Source: Flavobacterium pallidum (GTDB lineage Bacteria; Bacteroidota; Bacteroidia; Flavobacteriales; Flavobacteriaceae). From it: 64,000 nt of DNA. This document shows positions 33,837-40,671 of the stretch, one piece after another. The notes beneath the pieces were generated by a model. It saw only the letters and a program-made list of their open reading frames with translations, was not told the origin of the DNA and made no database searches. The DNA is taken from positions 806,001-870,000 of the forward strand of contig NZ_CP029187.1 in the NCBI RefSeq assembly GCF_003097535.1, written 5' to 3'. Each line of letters starts with the position of its first letter. Position 1 is the first letter of the stretch. The position numbers were made by a program, and so were the translations under genes.

Positions 33837-35226
33837 TGTTGCCTTGGTTTTTATTGTCCGATGGTCTTCTATTGCGGTTGCGGTTGTTGTTGTTGCGTGG
33901 TTTGTCACCAGCCGGTCGGTTTTGTCCTTGTGGCTTAGTTTCACCTGCGGCTTTATTCTCAGCTGGATTCCTGTTCTCGTTCCTTGGAGGACGGTTGTCA
34001 TTTCGCGGCGGACGATTGTCATTGTTTTGACGGTTGTCATTTCGCTGGCGGTTTTCAGTATTCGGGCGAATCACTTCGCTTGCACCCACCTTTTCACCCG
34101 GCTTACGGTTTTTATTATTTGGCCTTTTCTTTTTCTTAGGTTGGTCAAAACGTGTTAAACTTTCCTGGCCCATCGCGTTGTTGAAATCCTTTTCCGGAGC
34201 CGGAGCGGCTTCAACAGCATAATCTTCGAGTGAAGACACTTTGTTTTTTTCCTTGTTTTCAGCAATGATTTCCTTGACCTGCTCAATTTTCAGCATGTGC
34301 CAGTTTGCGAAATTATCGGTGTAGGCAAACCACATCAATCCTTTGAAAATATCCTGTTTCTGGCAAATTGCCAAACCTTTTTCGGTCATCAATTTGGTAT
34401 CGAAATCAGGAAAACCTTGTAAAGCATCCATGTAGGTATCTAACTCGTAGTTCAGGCAGCACTTCAGTTTTCCGCATTGTCCGGCTAATTTCTGCGGATT
34501 CAATGACAATTGCTGGTAGCGCGCTGCAGAAGTATTCACGCTGCGGAAATCCGTCAGCCATGTAGAACAGCACAATTCCCTTCCACACGATCCAATCCCG
34601 CCCAAACGTGATGCTTCCTGGCGGAAACCGACCTGCTTCATCTCGATACGCGTGGTAAATTCACGTGCAAAATCCTTGATCAGCATCCTGAAATCCACAC
34701 GGTCTTCAGCGGTATAATAAAACGTCGCTTTCGAACCATCGCCCTGGAATTCAATATCAGAAATCTTCATCTGCAATTTTTGCGCGATAGCCAATTCCCG
34801 TGCGCGAACCTTCATCGGCTCTTCCTTATCACGCGCTGCAGACCAGATATCGATGTCCTTTTGGGACGCTTTCCGGTAAATTTTCGGAATCTCGGCGTTG
34901 TCTTTGACGCCTTTTTTCTTCATCTGGATCCGCACCAATTCGCCTGTAAGGGTTACAATCCCGATGTCATGTCCCGGAGAAGCCTCCGTCGCTACGATAT
35001 CGCCGATACTCAGGGTCAGTTTTTCCGTATTGCGGTAAAATTCCTTACGCCCGTTCTTGAAACGGACTTCTATACAGTCAAACGGCGCTTCGCCGGTTGG
35101 TAAATTCATATTCGAAAGCCAGTCGAAAACCGTCAGCTTATTACAGCTGTCCGTTCCGCAGGTTCCATTGTTCTTACAACCCTTCGGCGCTCCGCCGTCA
35201 GCAGTTGAGCAACTTGTACATGCCAT
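33820..35226 (-). CDS. ricT: RicT/PSP1 domain protein
   Basis: A 468-residue protein of the PSP1 (YaaT/RicT) family. The conserved core includes RLGGIGSCGRELCCSTWL and GQCGKLKCCLNYE, with Cys pairs like those that help bind Fe-S clusters in the B. subtilis Ric complex. N-terminal Cys residues (CTSCS, GCKNNGTCGTDSC) are also present. The final 100 or so residues are a low-complexity tail of Asn/Arg/Pro repeats such as NDNRPPRN. It heads a minus-strand unit ricT-gldH-pbp1A. Confidence 0.9.
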   Translation of the reverse strand: MACTSCSTADGGAPKGCKNNGTCGTDSCNKLTVFDWLSNMNLPTGEAPFDCIEVRFKNGRKEFYRNTEKLTLSIGDIVATEASPGHDIGIVTLTGELVRIQMKKKGVKDNAEIPKIYRKASQKDIDIWSAARDKEEPMKVRARELAIAQKLQMKISDIEFQGDGSKATFYYTAEDRVDFRMLIKDFAREFTTRIEMKQVGFRQEASRLGGIGSCGRELCCSTWLTDFRSVNTSAARYQQLSLNPQKLAGQCGKLKCCLNYELDTYMDALQGFPDFDTKLMTEKGLAICQKQDIFKGLMWFAYTDNFANWHMLKIEQVKEIIAENKEKNKVSSLEDYAVEAAPAPEKDFNNAMGQESLTRFDQPKKKKRPNNKNRKPGEKVGASEVIRPNTENRQRNDNRQNNDNRPPRNDNRPPRNENRNPAENKAAGETKPQGQNRPAGDKPRNNNNRNRNRRPSDNKNQGNNGPKE

Positions 35227-35264
35227 GTTTATATGTAGTGCCGCGTCTTGAGCAGCTTAAGTTC

Positions 35265-35330
35265 GTAAAACGTTCAGTTTGTAAAGATAGTATATTCGCC
35301 TTAGCTTACAAAGCCGAAAAACAAATCCGT
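35265..35330 (-). promoter_or_regulatory. Promoter region of ricT
   Basis: On the minus strand, TTG followed 19 bases later by TATCTTTA (one mismatch to TAnnTTTG, 35282-35289) lies 56 bases before the ricT start. It is weak but correctly spaced. Confidence 0.35.
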
Positions 35331-36139
35331 CACGCTTTCGCAGATTTAAGCAAAAGCCATTCATCCTGTGGAATCCAGTCCGGCTGGGGATCGGTTACTA
35401 TATGTTCCAGAATTGTATTGTCGTTGAAGAGTTTTCTCATGAATGCCTTCGGCTGAAATGCGGAAAACATGCGATGCCCTTCCGTTACACTTCCCCGGAC
35501 GACGAGTTCACCTTTGTCAAAGCGCTGCAATTCCTGCGGTGTCAATTTTAGCCTGAAATTATCGCCTTGCGTAGTCAGGTACATCACACCGTTTACCTTC
35601 AGCACCCGTGACAACTCCCGATACCAGTCGTCATGCATTTTTTCGGACAGGTGCGTAAAGATTGAAATGCCATAAATCACATCGAAGAATTCATCCGGAT
35701 AAGGCAGGCTGGCTTCGATGGTATTGTGGTTAAAATCAATTCCGGGCAAATTTTCTTTACACCATGCAATCGTTTTTCCATTGTAGTCCGTTCCATAAAA
35801 ACGGCAGCCTGGCCCAACGATGTCCGGCAGTTGCCGGATGACCCTACCCGGACCGCAACCCCAGTCCAGTATATTGACATTGCTGAGCTCGATATGCCTT
35901 CCGATACAGTTTGCTACGTTTTGGGCACTTTTGATGCTCCCGGTATAGTATTTTTCATAATTCATCTGGAAAGATTCATATATGAGGTAATCCGGCGGCA
36001 GTCTGACATTTGGGTTTCGCTTTCTGAAATCCGCATTGTGCCGGTACTTTTTGAGCCACATCAGCGAGAAACGCAGGCGATCCATAAGCATGATAAGCCC
36101 TGTTTTGCGCAATAGGCCTGAAAATTGTGCTTTTGTCAT
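35330..36139 (-). CDS. SAM-dependent methyltransferase
   Basis: A 269-residue class I methyltransferase. Motif I is LDWGCGPGRV near residue 91; the acidic post-I residue is in YGTDYNG, and EEFFDVIYGISIFTHL-like motif II/III sequence follows. Small-molecule acceptors are typical of the family; the substrate is not evident. It starts four bases after the TrhO gene ends and is probably co-transcribed with it. Confidence 0.85.
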   Translation of the reverse strand: MTKAQFSGLLRKTGLIMLMDRLRFSLMWLKKYRHNADFRKRNPNVRLPPDYLIYESFQMNYEKYYTGSIKSAQNVANCIGRHIELSNVNILDWGCGPGRVIRQLPDIVGPGCRFYGTDYNGKTIAWCKENLPGIDFNHNTIEASLPYPDEFFDVIYGISIFTHLSEKMHDDWYRELSRVLKVNGVMYLTTQGDNFRLKLTPQELQRFDKGELVVRGSVTEGHRMFSAFQPKAFMRKLFNDNTILEHIVTDPQPDWIPQDEWLLLKSAKA

Positions 36140-36143
36140 CTGC

Positions 36144-37520
36144 TTATATATTAGGCGTTTCGGTGTCGATTTTGTATAATTTATCAGATAACCTTATGCG
36201 GAACGGTAGTTTAAATGAAACCACATTTCCTTTCACGGCTTTTGCTGCGGGAGCATCGCTTACGAACATTTCATTTAAAACCAATTGCTGCTCGCCTGTT
36301 GTAGGGCCTTTAATTAAAATCGTATCGCCAACATTGATTTCCCCGGATTCCATATAAAACTGTCCGATGGATGCCTTTGGAAAATAATGAAGGCCTTTAC
36401 CCACAAGGTTTTTCCTGATTTTTGGCGCAGGGTGCAGGGTACGGGGTGCCGCGTGTACCGCCACTGTCTTAACCGGATTTTCAGAAGCATTTTTAAACAT
36501 CAGTTTATCCGATTTCCCTTTTTTGAAAATCATATTGCCATTTTTGATTCCGCGACGGATTTCCTTTTGCTCTTCTTCGGGCAAATGGATTACGGAAACG
36601 CAATCCGTAGAGCAGCAGTTTTCCATCGCTGCCTTGCAGTCATCACATTGGATAAATAATAAATGACAGCCTTCATTGGCGCAATTTGTATGGTTGTCAC
36701 ACGGCTTCCCGCATTGATGGCATTGGGAAACGATATCATCGGTGATCCTTTCGCCCAGGCGGTGATCGAATACGAAGTTCTTCCCGATGAATTTGCTTTC
36801 CAGACCTTCAGCCTTAACCTGGCGTGTGTATTCAATGATACCGCCTTCGAGCTGGTACACGTTTTCAAAACCTTTGTGCTTGAAATACGCACTGGCTTTT
36901 TCACAACGGATGCCACCCGTGCAATACATCAATAGTTTTTTATCGGATTTATGCTCAGATAGTTGTTCCTCGATAATCGGTAACGATTCCCGGAAGGTGT
37001 CCACATCTGGTTTAATGGCGTTGGTAAAATGCCCGATTTCGCTTTCATAATGGTTCCGCATATCCACAACAATGGTATCCGGATCTTCAAGCAATGCATT
37101 GAATTCCTTTGCTTTTAAATGCACGCCGATGTCCATGGGGTTGAAGGTCGGATCGCCTTCGAGCCCGTCGGCGACAATCTTGTTGCGGACTTTTATCGTC
37201 AGTTTCAAAAACGAATGATCATCATGCTCTACAGCGACATTGAGCCGGATGCCTTTCATGAAATCATATTTTTCAATCGTGTCCTTGAATTCGTAAAACT
37301 GATCGGCCGGCAGCGACAATTGCGCATTAATACCTTCTTCGGCTACATAGATCCTTCCCAACACCTCGAGCGGGTTCCAGGCCAGGAACAATTCATTACG
37401 GAATTGTGTGGGGTTTTCGATCTGCGCATAAGCATAGAAAGACAACGTGAGGCGTTGCTTTCCGGCGTCGTCAATAAGGACGGCCCTTTCTTCTGCGCTT
37501 AAAGTGTTATACAGTTGCAT
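36144..37520 (-). CDS. trhO: tRNA uridine-34 hydroxylase TrhO, with C-terminal barrel extension
   Basis: A 458-residue protein of the rhodanese-related TrhO (YceA) family, which hydroxylates U34 of certain tRNAs using O2. The N-terminal region, the rhodanese domain with active-site CTGGIRCEKAS (about residues 200-212), and a Cys-rich zinc-like cluster (CHQCGKPCDN to ENCCSTDC, about 265-305) are present. After a Pro-rich linker, residues about 370-455 (GKGLHYFPKASIG, VGDTILIKGPTTGE, KGNVVSFKLP) look like an EF-Tu domain-2 barrel of the U32-peptidase C-terminal type. TrhP, the alternative hydroxylase, is a U32 protein, so the extension may help bind tRNA; this is inference. Confidence 0.88.
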   Translation of the reverse strand: MQLYNTLSAEERAVLIDDAGKQRLTLSFYAYAQIENPTQFRNELFLAWNPLEVLGRIYVAEEGINAQLSLPADQFYEFKDTIEKYDFMKGIRLNVAVEHDDHSFLKLTIKVRNKIVADGLEGDPTFNPMDIGVHLKAKEFNALLEDPDTIVVDMRNHYESEIGHFTNAIKPDVDTFRESLPIIEEQLSEHKSDKKLLMYCTGGIRCEKASAYFKHKGFENVYQLEGGIIEYTRQVKAEGLESKFIGKNFVFDHRLGERITDDIVSQCHQCGKPCDNHTNCANEGCHLLFIQCDDCKAAMENCCSTDCVSVIHLPEEEQKEIRRGIKNGNMIFKKGKSDKLMFKNASENPVKTVAVHAAPRTLHPAPKIRKNLVGKGLHYFPKASIGQFYMESGEINVGDTILIKGPTTGEQQLVLNEMFVSDAPAAKAVKGNVVSFKLPFRIRLSDKLYKIDTETPNI

Positions 37521-37551
37521 GCTATAAACAGTTTTAAGTTATAAAGTGGGG

Positions 37552-37559
37552 CAAAAGTA
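37552..37559 (-). promoter_or_regulatory. -7 box of trhO
   Basis: On the minus strand this reads TACTTTTG, an exact TAnnTTTG match, 31 bases before the trhO start. Confidence 0.5.
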
Positions 37560-37566
37560 ATAAAAA

Positions 37567-37598
37567 GTGCCTGAGTTACAAAGTACCTGAGTGCCTGA
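37567..37598 (+). repeat. Period-8 repeat, GTGCCTGA family
   Basis: GTGCCTGA, GTTACAAA, GTACCTGA and GTGCCTGA occur in register. The same octamer builds the larger array at 60464-60530. Confidence 0.55.
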
Positions 37599-37621
37599 GG
37601 TTTTTAAGGTAACGATAAAAC

Positions 37622-37718
37622 CCTGGGCCCGATTCCTTCGGCAGTCGCTCCGCTCGTGTGAGCCGATATCCTTTGTGAGGCACGAACAATAATAAAGGCG
37701 AAAGCGGAAAATAGCTCC
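37622..37718 (-). repeat. Dispersed hairpin element, copy B
   Basis: On the minus strand this 97-bp element begins GGAGCTATT and ends ATCGGGCCCAGG. It is longer than the other copies because of an extra inverted repeat (TCGGC and GCCGA arms at 37638-37666). The internal ATCCTTTGT segment (37668-37676) marks the conserved hairpin, here less complete. It follows the brxA terminator. Confidence 0.75.
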
Positions 37719-37722
37719 AAAT

Positions 37723-37750
37723 AAAAAAGCAACCCGAAAGTTGCCTTTTT
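37723..37750 (-). terminator. Terminator of brxA
   Basis: On the minus strand the stem GGCAAC/GTTGC (with flanking A-T pairs and one G-U) surrounds a six-base loop and ends in a six-T run. It is followed immediately by element copy B. Confidence 0.7.
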
Positions 37751-37752
37751 AT

Positions 37753-37787
37753 TTGTCCTGTGCCTTGCACCCTGAACCCTGTACCTA
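37753..37787 (+). repeat. Period-7 repeat, GCACCCT family
   Basis: GTGCCTT, GCACCCT, GAACCCT and GTACCTA occur in register at 37760-37787, immediately after the brxA stop codon. A similar heptamer run occurs on the minus strand inside the trhO linker (36429-36449). Confidence 0.5.
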
Positions 37788-37788
37788 A

Positions 37789-38199
37789 TTAACAGTACTC
37801 GTTATAAGCATCCTGTAAATTCTCGGCGATCAGCTCGGCAGGGCGGCCTTCGATGTGGTGGCGTTCAAGCATGTGCACCAACTCACCGTCTTTGAACAAA
37901 GCCATACTTGGCGATGAGGGAGGGAAAGGGAACATGTGCTGGCGGGCGGCGTTTACGGCATCGGTATCGACACCCGCGAAAACCGTTACGAGGTGGTCTG
38001 GTTTTTTTGCATTGTTGAGGCTCATTTTTGCGCCTGGTCGCGCATTTCTTGCAGCACATCCGCAAACTGAATTCACCACTACAAGCGTTGTGCCTGATTT
38101 TGCGACAGCGTTTTCAACGGCATCGGCACTGTATAATCCTTCAAAGCCGGCGTCTGTCAATTCAGCGCGCATCGGGCTTACCATTTCTTCTGGATACAT
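37789..38199 (-). CDS. BrxA/BrxB family bacilliredoxin
   Basis: A 136-residue thioredoxin-like protein of the YphP/YqiW family. The active site is CGC in VVVNSVCGCAARNARP, near residue 48. In Bacillus these proteins reduce bacillithiol-mixed disulfides; some Bacteroidota also make bacillithiol. An oxidative-stress role is therefore likely but the thiol partner in this organism is not shown here. Confidence 0.92.
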   Translation of the reverse strand: MYPEEMVSPMRAELTDAGFEGLYSADAVENAVAKSGTTLVVVNSVCGCAARNARPGAKMSLNNAKKPDHLVTVFAGVDTDAVNAARQHMFPFPPSSPSMALFKDGELVHMLERHHIEGRPAELIAENLQDAYNEYC

Positions 38200-38233
38200 A
38201 TTTTTTACTTTTAAAGTTTAACATTTGAAGTTG

Positions 38234-38241
38234 CAAAGTTA
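38234..38241 (-). promoter_or_regulatory. -7 box of the bacilliredoxin gene
   Basis: On the minus strand this reads TAACTTTG, an exact match to TAnnTTTG, 34 bases before the start codon. Confidence 0.5.
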
Positions 38242-38287
38242 GGCAGAATTGTGGTTACCTATCACTGCATCATCATAAAGATTTGTT

Positions 38288-38692
38288 ATGTTTGGTTTTC
38301 TAAAATCAATGGTTATGGAAATAGAAGATTTTAAGGATTTGCTTTTGCCTTTTGGCCTGCTTATCGTTTTTATTATTGGAAGCATCATTATCAAAAGACA
38401 AAACTCGGTGAAAAAATCCCTGCAATTCCGTTTGGTTTTCTACGGAGTGGTGATGATTATCTTATGGTTTTCACTGCCTATGACGCCGTCATTATCAACT
38501 TTCGGTTATCCTGAAGATATTGCGGATATTGAATCAAAAGAAAAATTGCTCAAATATTTACAGCGCTACAATGTGGCCATTGTAAAAACTACTGAAGTGG
38601 TGCATTGGATGATTTTCATTACTGTTTTCTGGCTGTTGTCTATTGTAAGCACCTTAATCAAACATGTGAAATTAGAAGATTCGGCGAAGTAA
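38288..38692 (+). CDS. Small membrane protein of unknown function
   Basis: A 134-residue protein with three hydrophobic segments (about 16-36, 47-66 and 103-122) and a charged C-terminus. I do not recognise a family. The start could instead be the ATG at 38309 or 38315. Its 3' end overlaps the convergent lycopene cyclase gene by 21 bases. Confidence 0.65.
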   Translation: MFGFLKSMVMEIEDFKDLLLPFGLLIVFIIGSIIIKRQNSVKKSLQFRLVFYGVVMIILWFSLPMTPSLSTFGYPEDIADIESKEKLLKYLQRYNVAIVKTTEVVHWMIFITVFWLLSIVSTLIKHVKLEDSAK

Positions 38693-39811
38693 GGCTTTAA
38701 TAAACAATCCTTTCGGGCATTGCCATATCACTTTCAGATCTTCCCAAAAAGTCGTCTCGCCGTCCAGGAATCTTAAAATCAGTGCAGGTTTTGATTTTTT
38801 AAACATGGCGCTGAAAATCTTCGACCCCAGTTCATTTTTTCCTGCCAGGATATCCAGCAAAAGCAAATCATAAAACCAAAATCGGCTTTTCTGGTGGAAT
38901 CCCCTGAAGTTATTTTTTTCCTGTAAAAATGTTACCAGCTGCTTTGACAGTTTACCTGCATTTTTAAACGTAAATCCCGTACTGGCTTTTGTCCAGCCGC
39001 CTGCTGAACCGATGTGGATGATATTTTTGGTGTTGTTTTCCCAGAACTTATACGATGTCATCGGAATGGCGCCGCGTTCTTTCTCCAGGATTTTATAGTC
39101 TGCAATGCCTAGGCCGGAGAGGTAATTGCTGATGGCTTCCCCGTATTCAGCTTCGGGCAATAAATCTTTTGAAAACAACGTATATTCTACAATCGCTTCG
39201 GTATTCGAAACTGGTAAAACATACATAAACCGCGTGTTTCCTTTCTGCGGAACCGAGAAATCCATGAAAGTCGCCACATTCGGATCAAAGACCGGAATTT
39301 CGGTTTTTATTGTCCAGCCGATGAAATGCTGTTGCAGCAACGGATATTTTTTTTGCTCCAAAACCTGGATTTGATCATAAATGCTGTTGAAGAGCTTTTG
39401 GCACGAATAATTTGCGGAATCCGTTTTAACGACAACCTTTCCGGCAGATTTATTATAACCGATGACTTTTTGGTTTAAAAAAGTGATGTTGGGTTGCAGT
39501 GAAATGCTTTTCAGGATTTTTTCGTAAAAATCGATACCACGGACCATCTTGTATTCGTATGGTTCCAGATCAAGTTTCCTGCTGAAAGTTTCATTTCGGA
39601 ACAGGACATATTTCCATTTTTGGGTCAGGATCTTATCCCAGCTTCCTTTACCATTTTCCCAAAAACACCAGGTCCGGTCGTTGGTTTGCTTGGCATTTTC
39701 ATCCAATAACAATATGCTTTTGCCGGCAAATTTTCCGGACTTAATGATCTGGTCAACGGTCATCAATGCCGCCAGGCCAACGCCTGTGAAAATATAATCG
39801 TAATGCTTCAT
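38672..39811 (-). CDS. crtY: Lycopene beta-cyclase
   Basis: A 379-residue flavoprotein that closes beta-ionone rings on lycopene. The N-terminal dinucleotide-binding fold (YDYIFTGVGLAALM and ILLLDE) and the signature NDRTWCFWE near residue 45 are typical of the CrtY family. The late GSAGGWTKASTGF motif is present. It supports carotenoid (probably zeaxanthin-type) pigmentation. No other carotenoid genes are in the window. Confidence 0.93.
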   Translation of the reverse strand: MKHYDYIFTGVGLAALMTVDQIIKSGKFAGKSILLLDENAKQTNDRTWCFWENGKGSWDKILTQKWKYVLFRNETFSRKLDLEPYEYKMVRGIDFYEKILKSISLQPNITFLNQKVIGYNKSAGKVVVKTDSANYSCQKLFNSIYDQIQVLEQKKYPLLQQHFIGWTIKTEIPVFDPNVATFMDFSVPQKGNTRFMYVLPVSNTEAIVEYTLFSKDLLPEAEYGEAISNYLSGLGIADYKILEKERGAIPMTSYKFWENNTKNIIHIGSAGGWTKASTGFTFKNAGKLSKQLVTFLQEKNNFRGFHQKSRFWFYDLLLLDILAGKNELGSKIFSAMFKKSKPALILRFLDGETTFWEDLKVIWQCPKGLFIKALLRRIF

Positions 39812-39847
39812 CGAAAACTTTAAAGCATAAAGGTAAATTTTTGAAGC

Positions 39848-40588
39848 TTACAAACGAAATGAAAATCCAAGGGCCGCATAATAATCCGGTGCATTTTCAG
39901 TAATAGCTGTGCCGCCCGAAACATCGACCATCATGTCATTTGAAAGCAGGTAAGTGAATCCTGCGTCCCAGCGGTGGTCGGCTTTGTCTTTTTGTGGTGC
40001 GAAACCATATAATTCGACATAACAGCCTGCTTTTTGCGAAAGCGAAATTCCTGTTGTCAGCGTATAAATGAACGTTGGTTCCGGGGTTTCACCATCCCAC
40101 TCTGCACCAAGATTGTAGCCAAGCGAAACCTTATCGGTTAACGTATGCTGCATCGTAAAACGGAATTCCGGCGCATAATAGGTGGTTTTAAAATCCTTCG
40201 AAGCCAGATCCGGGATCGATAAATGCGCGATGAAGGATGTTTCGGGAATGATGCCTTTTTCTTCGGCGAGCCTTGATTTGAAACCCACCAGGACAGGATT
40301 GAGTCCCGAATTTTTTTGACCAGATTCCTTTACGGAAACAAACTCCAGGATCAATCGCAATTCAAAGTGGTCGTTAACACCGAATTTGATTAATGATGAA
40401 GGTGTAACAACCGCTTCGGAATCCTCATTTATTTTTTCATATGAAAACCCGTTTTCCATCTGGAACATGCCTTTGGGAACAATCGCCGGGGTTTCAGTCT
40501 GGTCCGGCCTGTCGGTTTCAATGTGCTGGGTTTCCTGTGCAAATATAAAAACAGGAAACAGCAACAATATAAAAGTAAGTTTTGCCAT
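39848..40588 (-). CDS. Outer-membrane transporter-like protein (MetA-pathway phenol type)
   Basis: A 246-residue protein with a signal peptide (MAKLTFILLLFPVFIFA) and the opening HIETDRPDQTETP, followed by alternating strands ending in FSFRL. This is the pattern of the Phenol_MetA_deg outer-membrane barrel family. It is divergent from the Nramp gene and shares the palindrome at 40595-40614, so it may be metal-regulated and could be the outer-membrane partner for metal entry. Confidence 0.75.
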   Translation of the reverse strand: MAKLTFILLLFPVFIFAQETQHIETDRPDQTETPAIVPKGMFQMENGFSYEKINEDSEAVVTPSSLIKFGVNDHFELRLILEFVSVKESGQKNSGLNPVLVGFKSRLAEEKGIIPETSFIAHLSIPDLASKDFKTTYYAPEFRFTMQHTLTDKVSLGYNLGAEWDGETPEPTFIYTLTTGISLSQKAGCYVELYGFAPQKDKADHRWDAGFTYLLSNDMMVDVSGGTAITENAPDYYAALGFSFRL

Positions 40589-40594
40589 AATTAA

Positions 40595-40614
40595 TTTTTA
40601 GACAAATCTAAAAA
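40595..40614. promoter_or_regulatory. Probable MntR operator
   Basis: TTTTTAGACAAATCTAAAAA is a perfect palindrome: 8-base arms around CAAA. It lies between divergent genes, one being the Nramp transporter whose downstream neighbour is an MntR-type regulator. On the minus strand it contains TAGATTTG, an exact -7 box (40610-40603), so a bound repressor would block that promoter directly. Confidence 0.7.
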
Positions 40615-40641
40615 TATTATTCTGTAAATAAAAATTATATC

Positions 40642-40649
40642 TATATTTG
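40642..40649 (+). promoter_or_regulatory. -7 box of the Nramp gene
   Basis: TATATTTG is an exact match to TAnnTTTG, 22 bases before the ATG. The palindrome lies 28 bases upstream, over or near the -33 position. Confidence 0.55.
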
Positions 40650-40671
40650 CTCTGAAAAAAATCTTTTTATT

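Noticed and set aside
33837..34040. N-terminal extension of gldH
   Set aside because: It is the RicT tail read in another frame; the lipoprotein signal begins at 33836.
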